A stretch of DNA of 64,000 nt from CAZHVS01 sp964536015 (GTDB lineage Bacteria; Bacteroidota; Ignavibacteria; Ignavibacteriales; Ignavibacteriaceae). The stretch lies in NCBI GenBank assembly GCA_964536015.1, contig CAZHVS010000001.1, positions 310,001 to 374,000 on the forward strand, in the 5' to 3' direction. The notes below the pieces were generated by a model. It saw nothing but the letters and a program-made list of their open reading frames with translations, did not search any database and was not told the DNA's origin. The stretch's first letter is position 1. Each line of letters begins with the position of its first letter. The translations under genes and the position numbers were made by a program. Of the stretch, positions 18,701 through 26,848 are shown piece after piece.

Positions 18701-19690
18701 TGCTTCAGCGAATTGTAAAAGATATTTTCTCTCACCTCCGTTTATTTCATTTAATAAATCGAACATCCTGGCGTAATAAGCTAGTACTCCATCAGCAGGA
18801 AATTTTTGAAAGTCGGTTCGCTTTACAATAGTAATTGCTTTTTTCAGAATAGGTTCTTGTTGTTCTTCTGCTTCTTCGGAAGCATTTTCTTCTTCATTTA
18901 ATTTTTGTTTTTCAATTTCTTCAAGTTGTTCAAGTATTTTCTGGAAACGAGGATCGTCAGAATATTTATCTTTCATTTTCAGAGCTTTATTCATTGCTGG
19001 TTTAAGTCTGAATAAAGCAAATAATGTTTCTAACTCAAGTAAATGAGCTCTTTGATGATACATAGAACAGGAATTATCATTAACAATTATTTTTGCTGCC
19101 CACAGAGGATACCAGTATTCATTTTGTTTGAATGCTTCTTCTGCATTTGCAATTAATTCTGAAGGTTTAAATTTCAACTTGCTTAAAAATGTACCTTTAT
19201 AAGATGCTGCACTTTTGTAAAATTCTTTTTTAATAATTAATGGTTGAATATCAACTTCATTTGTTTTTATCGCAAGATCAATTTCTTTTAGTGCTTCAGA
19301 AAATTTTTCTAATCCAGCAAGACATTGAGCTTTAAGATGATGTGCATAAGAAAGAAATTCAGATGGTTTTTTTTCGATTACTTCATTTAAGTCATTAATT
19401 GCACCTTCAAAAATACCAAGACGCATTAATATAAAACCTCGATAGAGGTGAGGTTCAAACGAGTCTTCTGAAAGCTGAACAGCATGGTCAGCATTTTCAA
19501 GTGCTTCTGCAGGATAACCATTTTCAAGATAAGCCCATGCAAGATAAGATACAGCTAGAAAATCATTCTGAGCTGTTTCGCAAAGATTTTTTGCTATAGT
19601 AAGAGCCATCTTAAACCTGCCTTGCTTAAGATGTTCCAGAGTTTCTTTTAATAAAGTTTCTTTATCTTCGGTTAAAGATGGTCTTTGCAT
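15770..19690 (-). CDS. TPR protein with three tandem CbbX/SpoVK-type AAA+ ATPase domains
   Basis: A 1306-residue soluble protein. Residues about 10-250 are TPR-like helical repeats (AVSYLAWAYLENGYPAEALENA; PHLYRGFILMRLG). A Glu-rich linker (about 255-280) leads to a beta-rich domain about 285-425 with no family I can name. Three CbxX/CfxQ AAA+ modules follow, each preceded by the family's LxxLTGLxSVK helix. Walker A motifs GNPGTGKTT start near residues 512, 797 and 1087; Walker B is LLFVDEAYTL, TLFIDEAYAL and TLFIDEAYTL; each has a GYxxEM pore-region segment, SRF, and FGNARxVRN sensor 2. All three look catalytically intact. Relatives include the RuBisCO activase CbbX and SpoVK, usually one domain per chain. 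The role is unknown; a protein-remodelling ATPase is inferred. Confidence 0.88.
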   Translation of the reverse strand: MQRPSLTEDKETLLKETLEHLKQGRFKMALTIAKNLCETAQNDFLAVSYLAWAYLENGYPAEALENADHAVQLSEDSFEPHLYRGFILMRLGIFEGAINDLNEVIEKKPSEFLSYAHHLKAQCLAGLEKFSEALKEIDLAIKTNEVDIQPLIIKKEFYKSAASYKGTFLSKLKFKPSELIANAEEAFKQNEYWYPLWAAKIIVNDNSCSMYHQRAHLLELETLFALFRLKPAMNKALKMKDKYSDDPRFQKILEQLEEIEKQKLNEEENASEEAEEQQEPILKKAITIVKRTDFQKFPADGVLAYYARMFDLLNEINGGERKYLLQFAEAKTGYIGVEVIVVNPRYTIDNWVGEGTAVWYLNDKEVGRHNFALTFDKTWSTVSFVQSWGTDTPGFWKRGQGRVDIYMLEEKICERWFLIGQNELQNFEDVDTSSAGEVVSREREEKQTVQEQAEEPEESLESLLKNLDSFTGLNSVKQAMRDFVDYLNFIKERQKLGLKTQEGLSINSVFLGNPGTGKTTVARLLGKIFKAMGLLEKGHVVETDRAGLVGQYIGETAQKTEKIINDAIGGLLFVDEAYTLVKKGGGQDFGQEAIDTLLKRMEDKAGQFAVIAAGYPDEMQAFLESNPGMKSRFTHFFNFEDYTPDEMIDIFKQMAAKEDYNINNEATEILKKEFTNLYRKRDKSFGNARTVRNIFNEAKMSLGKRYLKLKENERTKEALTTITKDDIEILTKHSDGKNFSLNIDEENLKIALDKLNSLTGMTSVKKEINELVKLARFYVEQGEDLKNKFSDHVVFLGNPGTGKTTVARLFSQIYSALGILPKGHLIEADRQSLVASYVGKTAEKTTELINQSLGGTLFIDEAYALVKKGEGGASDFGKEAIDTLLKRMEDDRGKFICIAAGYTDEMKDFLDSNPGMQSRFTKFITFEDYTPDELMLITERLLREKKLELDNEAKQKLSQHYNEIYRTRDKTFGNARLVRNTVDTAARNQLLRLVDIPQNERTEEILKYVKLEDIRSIVTTKKERKIVKVEGNKELLDNYLQELNDLTGLDSVKKSVEKLISGLKVAKLREERGLKVLSKNLHAVFLGNPGTGKTTVARLLSKIYKEMGLLQKGHLVEVDRSALVAGYQGQTAKKTDSVIEQALGGTLFIDEAYTLSRGSNDFGQEAIDTLLKRMEDFRDQLVVIVAGYTNEMKEFLESNPGLQSRFTNYFSFEDYTPRQMLEIASVMSTQNGYKLDEGAIQLFLEIFSELYKTRDQNFGNARTVRNMLMKAIGNQEERILTLSNLSDDDLTTITFEDVQKINPETY

Positions 19691-19852
19691 GAGATTAACA
19701 ACTAATTGTACAATTGCTTTTCAAAGATAATAAAAGAATTCTGTTTATGGAATTCTCTTTTGTGAGAGAGAAAAATTTAATAATTATTTCTTAGTTTATT
19801 TTTATGAAGTTTCATAAATTTTTGCACTTAATTTTTAAACTTAGAGGTAATT
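19691..19852. promoter_or_regulatory. Divergent intergenic region with two palindromes
   Basis: This 162-base gap separates divergent genes. It holds a perfect 12-base palindrome AATTGTACAATT at 19704-19715, 14 bases before the start of the AAA+ gene, and an inverted repeat AGAATTC/GAATTCT at 19735-19741 and 19750-19756. Both are candidate operators. At the right end GAGGT (19844-19848) is the ribosome binding site that supports the GTG start at 19853. Confidence 0.4.
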
Positions 19853-21358
19853 GTGCTCGAGATCCAAAGAAAATTAAATAATGTATTTTATGCGATTTTA
19901 AGTCTACCTGCAACTGCAGTTGGATTTGCTCTTTCAACACAGATTGCAGCTTTAAGCTGGATTTTGAATAAGAAGTTCGGATTAAATATTCACGAAGTTG
20001 CTTTTGTTTGGCTTGCCGGTCCTCTTGCAGGAATTTTTGGTCAGGTTATTGTTGGAATGATAAGCGATAATGTTTGGTTTTTAAAAGGGAGAAGAAGGCC
20101 ATTTATAATAATTGGGGGAATTATAGGCTCGCTAATGTTTCTTGCTTTGCCACAAATTGGAGTGATTTCAGAAACAACCGGTATTACGAATATTATATTG
20201 ATCGCTTCTGTAATTGCACTACTTCTTGATCTTTCAATTAATGTTACATTTAATCCGGCAAGATCAATAATTGCAGATTTAACTCCAGAAGGGAAAAAAC
20301 GAACTGCTGGCTATGTCTGGATGCAAGTCGTTTCTGGTACTTTTGGAGTTTTAGCATATTTCCTTTCAATGGTTTATGGTAATGAAACTTTACTTTTGAT
20401 TGCCGCAATATTTGTATTTGTGTGTTCAGTTTTTCCTATTCTGTTAATCGAAGAGCCGCGCGAACTGGAAGGAGAAGCTGAAGCCAACAAAGAATCTCAT
20501 TCTGTGCTTGATATTTTTAAATCAATTTTTCCTTTATATGGTTTTTTAATTTTTGGTGTTTTTAGTTTGATATTTCATTTTTACCAGGAAGAGCTAAGAG
20601 TAATTCATAATCCCTTGTTAATTGCGAGCCTTGTTTATACAGTAGTAATCGGTGGTTGGATAATAATAAAAGGAAAAAGAAATGAATCCGACCAAATTGA
20701 ATTTCAGAAAATTATGCTTGCACATACTTTCACATGGATTGCTTTTCAAAGTATGTTTGTTATGTCTGGATTTTTTATTGATAAACAAATTATTCCTAAC
20801 CTTGATTTAACAAATGTTTTTGCAAATAAATTTGCAGAATTTTTAACTGGTGTAACTCAAACTAAAGATACGACTACCGGAAATATTGTATCACTTGGAT
20901 TTTTAATTCTCAATGCAGTCGGTGCTGTTTTCCCAACTGTACTCTCTGCAATTGCAAAAAAAATAGGAAGAGTAAGAACTTATGCTTCAGCATTATCTTT
21001 TAGTGCAATTGGATATTTCTATATTGCTTTTCTTGGCAAGTATGAAGAAAATTTCTATCTTGGAATGTTGTTAACAGGAATTGGTTGGTCTGCGGTTATT
21101 TCAATTGTATTTTCTATTGTAACTGAAAGAATTAATCAATCGAAAATGGGTTTGTTCATGGGAATATTTAACCTTGCTGTAGTACTTCCTCAGATGATGA
21201 GTCAGGGCGTTGCTAATATTATTTCTGAAACTCAGAATTTTCAGTTGCTTTATATTCTTTGTGGAATCTTTGTGTGTTTTTCTGTTTTCTTCTGGTTGTT
21301 TATCAAAGAACCGCGGGCTACAGCAGAGTTGGTTACTCACCACAAAGGAGGTCATTAA
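19853..21358 (+). CDS. SLC45/GPH-like MFS sugar transporter
   Basis: A 501-residue inner-membrane transporter of the major facilitator superfamily with about 12 hydrophobic segments. The N-terminal half has the SLC45/sucrose-transporter style pattern: AFVWLAGPLAGIFGQVIVG, the cytoplasmic loop RRRPFIIIGGII after TM2 (the MFS motif A region), and FNPARSIIADLTPE. Bacterial members take up maltose, sucrose or other disaccharides by proton symport. GTG at 19853 is chosen because an AGAGGT ribosome binding site lies 4-5 bases upstream. The amylase gene starts 3 bases after its stop, with its Shine-Dalgarno inside this coding sequence, so the two form a translationally close pair and the transporter probably imports malto-oligosaccharide products. 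Confidence 0.85.
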   Translation: MLEIQRKLNNVFYAILSLPATAVGFALSTQIAALSWILNKKFGLNIHEVAFVWLAGPLAGIFGQVIVGMISDNVWFLKGRRRPFIIIGGIIGSLMFLALPQIGVISETTGITNIILIASVIALLLDLSINVTFNPARSIIADLTPEGKKRTAGYVWMQVVSGTFGVLAYFLSMVYGNETLLLIAAIFVFVCSVFPILLIEEPRELEGEAEANKESHSVLDIFKSIFPLYGFLIFGVFSLIFHFYQEELRVIHNPLLIASLVYTVVIGGWIIIKGKRNESDQIEFQKIMLAHTFTWIAFQSMFVMSGFFIDKQIIPNLDLTNVFANKFAEFLTGVTQTKDTTTGNIVSLGFLILNAVGAVFPTVLSAIAKKIGRVRTYASALSFSAIGYFYIAFLGKYEENFYLGMLLTGIGWSAVISIVFSIVTERINQSKMGLFMGIFNLAVVLPQMMSQGVANIISETQNFQLLYILCGIFVCFSVFFWLFIKEPRATAELVTHHKGGH

Positions 21359-21361
21359 TTA

Positions 21362-23779
21362 ATGAGGAATTATATGTTAAAAAAATTTTTCTGCACATTG
21401 TTTTTTATTGGATGGGTTTCTCCTTTGTTCATTAATGCACAGGAAATTAAAGACATCATTCAACCTGTAAAAATATCTTTAGGTAGAACAGATACTCTTA
21501 TAATTAGCGATCTATTTTATGCAAAATCCTACGATCTAAAATTTTGCGAAAACAAAAAGATTAATATTTTATTTGAACCTTCAGCAAATAAAATTATTCT
21601 TAAGCCAAAATCTGGTTTTTCTGGTATGACATTGATTGAGTTCATGTATAATGGAGTAAGTTACAATATCCCTGTTTCCACACAATCTAAAATTGAACTT
21701 ATTCGGCATAAATTTGCTTACAAACCAGACGGCAAGGTTAAAAAAGTTTCGGTAGTTGGAAGTTTTAACAATTGGGATAAAGAAAGAAACCCTTTAATTG
21801 ATTATGACAACAACGGAATTTATGAAACTGAAATTAATCTTGAACCCGGAAGCTATGTTTATAAATTTAATGTCGATGGACAGGAAATTCTCGATCCTTC
21901 AAATAATGAAACTGTTCCAACAGGATTTGAAACTTTTAACTCAGTCTTAAGAATATCAAGTCTTTCAAATGAAAAAAATTATCTTCATATCGACAGGTAT
22001 GTAAATCTAAAAAGTTTTGCACGACTTTCATTTATTTATGAGAATAATAATCAAAAAAATAAATTAAATATAAATGATGTTATTGCATTATGTGATAATC
22101 AAAAAATTGTTTCAAGTAAAATAAGAGTTACAGGAAACAAAATAGAACTTAATCTTTCTATGAAGGAATTGATTGGTGAAAAAACAATTCGTGTAGCAGT
22201 TACAAAAGATGGAAAGACTACAAATATTCAACAAGTGATACTTGAAAATGGAATCCCTGCTGGTAATAAAAAGACTTTTAACTGGTATGATGCATCATTT
22301 TATTCTATTATGGTTGACAGATTTAACGATGGTGATAAAAGTAATTCTATCCCTGTAGTTCATGATTCTCTTTTTTATCAGGCTAATTATCAGGGAGGAG
22401 ATTTTCAAGGGATCATAAATAAAATTGAAGAAGGATATTTCAATAATCTGGGAGTAAATGTATTATGGCTTTCACCTGTTTATGATAATCCTAATGTTGC
22501 ATTCAGAGAATATCCACCACCGCATCGATGGTATTCAGGTTATCATGGTTATTGGCCTGTCTCAGATGTTGATGTTGAAGAAAAGTTCGGAACTATGGAA
22601 AAACTGCAGGAGCTTGTTCAGAAAGCACATGAACATAACATTAAAGTAGTTCTTGATATTGTTGCTCATCATGTTCATATTGATAATCCATTGTATAAAG
22701 AGCACCCTGATTGGTTTGGTACGCTTGATCTTCCTGATGGAAGAAAAAATCTAAGACTATGGGATGAATATCGTTTAACAACCTGGTTTGAACCATATAT
22801 GCCTTCATTTGATTATACTAAGTCTGATAGACCGATAAATTTTATGGCAGAAAATTGTCTCTGGTGGCTTAATAAAACCGGTGCTGATGGTTTCAGACAT
22901 GATGCAGTGAAACATGTTCCTAATGAATTCTGGAGAGCATTAACCAGACATCTTAAAGAAAAGATTGAATATCCTCTAAATAAAAAAGTCTACCAGATAG
23001 GTGAAACTTTTGGTGATAATGATCTTGTCGGTTCGTATGTTAATAATGGGCAGCTTTCAGCTCAGTTTAATTTTAATTTATCATATTCTGCAATCCCAAT
23101 TTTCCTTGAGAAGGATAAATCTTTTTCCACTCTTGATTTCCATATGAATAAAACTTTTGCCTCATTTGGTGTTAATAATTTGATGGGAAATATAATGGAT
23201 AGTCATGATAAGGTTCGCTTTATGGCTTATGCAGATGATGATATTGGCAAACAGGGGGTAGATACTCGTGAACTTGCATGGAATAATCCTCCGGTTGTTG
23301 ATAATCCTTCAAGTTATAAAAAAGCGGGATTGTATTATGCTTTTATGTTCACTATTCCAGGACTTCCGTTTATTTATTATGGCTCCGAGTTTGGAATGAC
23401 TGGAGCTGACGATCCAGATAACAGGAGAATGATGCGGTTTGGAGAGCAATTAAATGAGTATGAAAAAGCAATGTTGAAAAAAACAAGCGAAATTGTCAAG
23501 ATGCGTAATTCACATCCGGCTTTACGTTATGGAGATTTTCAGACTCTTATAGCTGATAATAATATTTATGCTTATCTCCGCACTGATATGAATGAACAGT
23601 TATTAATTGTGCTTAATAAAAGTAATGATAAGCAGAATATAAAAATAGATATTCCTAACGTGTATAATATTAGAAAAATTTTAGATATTAATTCTGGCGA
23701 AGAAATAAATTTAGAAAAAAATTCGGTTGATATTCAGATTAATGAAATTAGCTGGAGAGTTTTTAAGACAATCAAATGA
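21362..23779 (+). CDS. Periplasmic GH13 alpha-amylase family enzyme with CBM48-like domain
   Basis: An 805-residue exported enzyme. A signal peptide ends near FINAQ. Residues about 115-175 form a CBM48/AMPK-type glycogen-binding sandwich (VSVVGSFNNWDKERNPL, GSYVYKFNVDG). The GH13 barrel runs from about 305 (FYSIMVDRFNDGD) with region I DIVAHHVH (D432), region II GFRHDAVKH (nucleophile D514), region III QIGETF (acid/base E548) and region IV MDSHD (D616). All three catalytic acids are present. The arrangement recalls neopullulanases/cyclomaltodextrinases such as SusA, which make short malto-oligosaccharides from starch-like polymers. A strong AAAGGAGGT ribosome binding site lies at 21344-21352. 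Another ATG at 21374 would also leave a signal peptide. It follows the MFS transporter gene directly. Confidence 0.9.
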   Translation: MRNYMLKKFFCTLFFIGWVSPLFINAQEIKDIIQPVKISLGRTDTLIISDLFYAKSYDLKFCENKKINILFEPSANKIILKPKSGFSGMTLIEFMYNGVSYNIPVSTQSKIELIRHKFAYKPDGKVKKVSVVGSFNNWDKERNPLIDYDNNGIYETEINLEPGSYVYKFNVDGQEILDPSNNETVPTGFETFNSVLRISSLSNEKNYLHIDRYVNLKSFARLSFIYENNNQKNKLNINDVIALCDNQKIVSSKIRVTGNKIELNLSMKELIGEKTIRVAVTKDGKTTNIQQVILENGIPAGNKKTFNWYDASFYSIMVDRFNDGDKSNSIPVVHDSLFYQANYQGGDFQGIINKIEEGYFNNLGVNVLWLSPVYDNPNVAFREYPPPHRWYSGYHGYWPVSDVDVEEKFGTMEKLQELVQKAHEHNIKVVLDIVAHHVHIDNPLYKEHPDWFGTLDLPDGRKNLRLWDEYRLTTWFEPYMPSFDYTKSDRPINFMAENCLWWLNKTGADGFRHDAVKHVPNEFWRALTRHLKEKIEYPLNKKVYQIGETFGDNDLVGSYVNNGQLSAQFNFNLSYSAIPIFLEKDKSFSTLDFHMNKTFASFGVNNLMGNIMDSHDKVRFMAYADDDIGKQGVDTRELAWNNPPVVDNPSSYKKAGLYYAFMFTIPGLPFIYYGSEFGMTGADDPDNRRMMRFGEQLNEYEKAMLKKTSEIVKMRNSHPALRYGDFQTLIADNNIYAYLRTDMNEQLLIVLNKSNDKQNIKIDIPNVYNIRKILDINSGEEINLEKNSVDIQINEISWRVFKTIK

Positions 23780-23805
23780 GTAAAAAATTAAATTAAGGAG
23801 TTACT

Positions 23806-24312
23806 ATGAAACTAATGACGAAAGCCAATCTTGAAGCAGCATTTGCTGGTGAAAGTCAGGCACATATGAAATATTCTATCTTTGCTGAAAAGGCAGAGAG
23901 AGAAGGATTTCCAGAAGTTGCAAAATTATTTAAAGCTATTGCTTATGCTGAAAAAGTTCATGCTACAAATCATTTTCGTGTGCTTGGTGGAATCAATGAT
24001 ACATCTGCAAATTTAGAAGCGGCTGCTGGTGGAGAAAACTATGAAGTTGAAGAAATGTATCCCGCCTTTGATGTTGTTGCAAAACTTCAGGATGAAAAAG
24101 CTGCAGAAAAATCAATCTTATATGCTATTGAAGCTGAAAAGATTCACGAAGTCATGTATAAAAATGCAAAACAAAATATTGATGCTAAAAAGGATATTGC
24201 TAAAGCAAACGTCTATGTTTGTCCTGTTTGCGGCCATACTCATATTGGTGAAGAAGCACCTGACGAATGTCCAGTTTGTAAAGTTAAAAAAGATAAATAC
24301 GTGAAATTTTAG
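23806..24312 (+). CDS. rbr: Rubrerythrin
   Basis: A 168-residue cytoplasmic peroxide-scavenging protein. The ferritin-like diiron domain carries the expected glutamates and histidines: NLEAAFAGESQAHMKY, IAYAEKVHATNHF and IEAEKIHEVMYKNA. The C-terminal rubredoxin domain has two CPVC knuckles (VCPVCGHTHIGEEAPDECP, then VCKVKKDKYVKF) for one iron. Length and domain order match standard rubrerythrins of anaerobes and microaerophiles, which reduce hydrogen peroxide using electrons from the rubredoxin centre. A good AAGGAG ribosome binding site precedes the ATG. It starts 26 bases after the amylase gene, but its own terminator follows, and functionally it goes with the redox genes downstream. Confidence 0.95.
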   Translation: MKLMTKANLEAAFAGESQAHMKYSIFAEKAEREGFPEVAKLFKAIAYAEKVHATNHFRVLGGINDTSANLEAAAGGENYEVEEMYPAFDVVAKLQDEKAAEKSILYAIEAEKIHEVMYKNAKQNIDAKKDIAKANVYVCPVCGHTHIGEEAPDECPVCKVKKDKYVKF

Positions 24313-24343
24313 TTCACTACTGTTTATTTTTCTAAATAAAATT

Positions 24344-24371
24344 AGCTACTGGTTTTTATCAGCAGCTTTTT
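24344..24371 (+). terminator. Probable Rho-independent terminator after rubrerythrin
   Basis: AGCTACTG (24344-24351) pairs with CAGCAGCT (24360-24367) with one A-C mismatch across an 8-base loop, and a T-rich tail follows. It lies 32 bases after the rubrerythrin stop and just before the Crp-like gene. Confidence 0.6.
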
Positions 24372-24385
24372 ACTCTTTATTTTTT

Positions 24386-24985
24386 ATGAATGAAACTTTA
24401 TCAGAAAATATTTTGAAATCATTCAGGGCATTTGTTGAAAAGTTTATCCCAACAGAGGATAAACTTTTTCATACTATCATCTCCAACTTTGAATACAAAA
24501 AAGTTGCACGAAAAGAATTTCTATTAGAAGCAGGCAAGACAGCCAATAAAATTTTCTTTCTATCAGAAGGTTTTGTTCGTTTCTTTCACACTAAAAATGA
24601 TGGGAACGAAATAACAAGTGATTTTTATTTTGCTCCCGGCTTCATAACCTCTTTTACAAGTTTCATAACCCAAAAACCAGCTATTGTCAATATTCAGGCA
24701 ATGGTTAAAATGGATGTTTTATTTATTCAGTACAAAAAATTAATGGCGTTATATGATAAAGAACATAAAGTCGAAAGATTGGGAAGATTGCTCGCCGAAC
24801 AAGTTTTCATTACATCTGAAAAACATCTGTTAAGTTTTTTAAATGATTCACCCCAGGATAGATATTTATGGTTGATGAAAGAATATCCTGAATATGTAAA
24901 AAATATTCCTTTGAATTATCTGGCTTCTTACCTTGGAATAACTGCTGAATCACTCAGCAGAATACGAAATCGTTCAGCAAAATAA
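24386..24985 (+). CDS. Crp/Fnr-family transcriptional regulator
   Basis: A 199-residue DNA-binding regulator. Residues about 30-120 form a cyclic-nucleotide-binding-type jelly roll (KEFLLEAGKTANKIFFLSEGFVRFF, then ITSDFYFAPGFITSFTSFI), and the C-terminal 50 residues form a Crp helix-turn-helix (IPLNYLASYLGITAESLSRIRN). It belongs to the short Bacteroidota-type group in which the nucleotide-binding residues are often not conserved, and no Fnr-type cysteine cluster is visible, so the signal is unknown. It lies between rubrerythrin and the nitroreductase lipoprotein. A palindrome overlapping a promoter-like sequence occurs directly downstream (25019-25037) and could be its target. Confidence 0.85.
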   Translation: MNETLSENILKSFRAFVEKFIPTEDKLFHTIISNFEYKKVARKEFLLEAGKTANKIFFLSEGFVRFFHTKNDGNEITSDFYFAPGFITSFTSFITQKPAIVNIQAMVKMDVLFIQYKKLMALYDKEHKVERLGRLLAEQVFITSEKHLLSFLNDSPQDRYLWLMKEYPEYVKNIPLNYLASYLGITAESLSRIRNRSAK

Positions 24986-25018
24986 TTTCTTAACTTAAGT
25001 CAAGAATTTTATCCTCGT

Positions 25019-25037
25019 GTACAAATTAGTTTTGTAC
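25019..25037. promoter_or_regulatory. Palindromic operator candidate overlapping a TAnnTTTG promoter element
   Basis: GTACAAA (25019-25025) and TTTGTAC (25031-25037) form a perfect 7-base inverted repeat with a 5-base spacer. TAGTTTTG (25027-25034), a match to the Bacteroidota -7 element TAnnTTTG, lies within it, 36 bases before the ATG at 25073. Binding there would block the promoter. A Crp-like regulator is encoded immediately upstream. Confidence 0.5.
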
Positions 25038-25072
25038 TGTAATTATTAATTAAAAATATTTATGAGGATAAA

Positions 25073-26149
25073 ATGAAAACAACAAGTATTCTAACACTTT
25101 CTGCACTCGTTTCAATTTTTAGTGGTTGTGGAGCAATCTCTCGGGAATATTTTTGTGAAGAATATTCTACACCAATTGAAAAAATAATTTACTATGCTTC
25201 TTTAGCCGGTAATTCCCATAATACTCAACCTTGGTATGTTTTAATAGAAAATGATTCGGTTCTTTACATTAAAGCAGACTTTTCAAGAAAACTTCAAATC
25301 GTTGATCCGGAGGCCAGAGGATTATTTATTTCTTTTGGAGCTTTTTTAGAAAACTTAGAACTCGCTGCTGGTAGTTTTGGTTATAAAGCAGAAATTGAAA
25401 TAACAGCTAAACACAAAAACGATTCAGATATTGCAACAATTCATCTAAGAAAATCCCAAAAGAGCGGGTACGATCTAAAGCAAATTGAAAATCGCAGGAC
25501 TCTTCGCACTCCATTTCAAAGCAAAAAAATATTAAATGAGCATTTAATCAATTTAATTGAAAATAAAAATTTTCAAATATTTTATTTCTCATCCTCTTCT
25601 AAAGAAGGGAAATATATTGCTGAGCAAACACTTGCAGCTTATACTCAGCAAGCACACGATGATCAGGCAAAGCAGGAATTAGCAAACTGGATACGCTTTT
25701 CAAATAGTGATGTTGAAAAAAATCGTGATGGACTTACTACTTCAGGAATGGGAATAACAGGTTTCGGTGGACTTTATGTCAGAAATTTTTATAAACCGGA
25801 AGATTCGATGAAAGATTCTTTCATTAATACTGGAATTGAAAAAACTAAGGAACAAACAGAAAATTGTGGTGGTTGGATTATAATAGTTCAGAAGGAGAAT
25901 AGTCCTGAACAATGGATAAAAACAGGAAGATTATATGAGAAGCTAAATTTAGCTTGCAGAGACATGATGATTGGATTCCATCCAATGAATCAAATGATTG
26001 AAGAAGAAAATTATGAGAAGAATGTAAATGAACAATTATCTCTGCCGGGAGTAATACAATTTGTAGCACGCATAGGTTATGTAAATGAGTATCCACAAGC
26101 AAACAGTGTGCGCAGATCTGTTATAGAAATTATTAGATACGACAAATAA
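25073..26149 (+). CDS. Acg-family nitroreductase-like lipoprotein
   Basis: A 358-residue protein of the Acg-type FMN-binding nitroreductase family. Family landmarks: YASLAGNSHNTQPW (the usual APSxHNTQPW segment), VDPEARGLFISFGAFLENLELAA, NRRTLRTPF and, near the end, GFHPMNQMIE. The N-terminus is a lipoprotein signal: hydrophobic run, then FSGC with C19 as the likely lipidated residue, so the enzyme is probably exported and anchored. Acg of Mycobacterium belongs to the dormancy regulon and may sequester flavin; biochemical activity of most members is unproven. A GAGGATAAA ribosome binding site supports the start. The gene follows a Crp-like regulator and a promoter-associated palindrome, and a small barrel protein gene follows 52 bases later. 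Confidence 0.85.
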   Translation: MKTTSILTLSALVSIFSGCGAISREYFCEEYSTPIEKIIYYASLAGNSHNTQPWYVLIENDSVLYIKADFSRKLQIVDPEARGLFISFGAFLENLELAAGSFGYKAEIEITAKHKNDSDIATIHLRKSQKSGYDLKQIENRRTLRTPFQSKKILNEHLINLIENKNFQIFYFSSSSKEGKYIAEQTLAAYTQQAHDDQAKQELANWIRFSNSDVEKNRDGLTTSGMGITGFGGLYVRNFYKPEDSMKDSFINTGIEKTKEQTENCGGWIIIVQKENSPEQWIKTGRLYEKLNLACRDMMIGFHPMNQMIEEENYEKNVNEQLSLPGVIQFVARIGYVNEYPQANSVRRSVIEIIRYDK

Positions 26150-26201
26150 AATGTCAACCCCAAGAGTATATCACAATTATTTAGAAAGGAAAAATTAAAT
26201 C

Positions 26202-26756
26202 ATGAAAAATTCGATTTTAATTATTATAGTTGTCTTAAAATCAACCCTCTTTGGACAAATCAGTGCAGATTCTTTAACAACTAAACAAACCCTGGGTACC
26301 GAGCTGGATTTACTTCCATACATAAGTGGAGGATATTATGTGTCCGCATGGTACGGAATCGATCAATTTAGGTTCAGGGCAATATTAACAAAGACCACTG
26401 TACCTCAATTTGCGGTGACTGATGGTTATTCAGATAACAAACTCAATGTATATGCATTTATAACAGATTATTTTTTTAAGAATAATTTTAATGGATTCTG
26501 GATGGGTGTCGGACTTGAGTATTGGAGTTCAATGATAACAAATAATATCGAAAATCAAACTGCATCTTATAACAATACTGTTTTTACTTTAGGCGGAGGA
26601 TATGTCTGGAAGTTTTATAAAAATTTATATTTCAATCCGTGGGCAGCTATTCATTACATCATTGGTGGAGATAAAAAAGTACAAGTTGGAAGCAGTACTT
26701 TTAAACCTAACGTGTTTACACCCGAAGCATCAATTAAAATTGGATGGTATTTTTAA
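26202..26756 (+). CDS. Small outer-membrane barrel-like protein, unknown function
   Basis: A 184-residue exported protein with a signal peptide ending near LFGQ. The remainder consists of short aromatic amphipathic strands (GGYYVSAWYGIDQFRF, WMGVGLEYWSS, FTLGGGYVWKFYKN) and ends in SIKIGWYF, an outer-membrane type C-terminus. I cannot name a family. An AGAAAGGA ribosome binding site lies upstream of the ATG. The gene lies 52 bases after the Acg-like lipoprotein gene and could be cotranscribed with it. Confidence 0.6.
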   Translation: MKNSILIIIVVLKSTLFGQISADSLTTKQTLGTELDLLPYISGGYYVSAWYGIDQFRFRAILTKTTVPQFAVTDGYSDNKLNVYAFITDYFFKNNFNGFWMGVGLEYWSSMITNNIENQTASYNNTVFTLGGGYVWKFYKNLYFNPWAAIHYIIGGDKKVQVGSSTFKPNVFTPEASIKIGWYF

Positions 26757-26848
26757 CAATTTTACCTGCAAGAATTAACAAATTAGTTTGTGGAAACAGG
26801 ATAACTTTATAACTTTAAAATAAAAAAAATTAATCTTTGTGAAATGAT

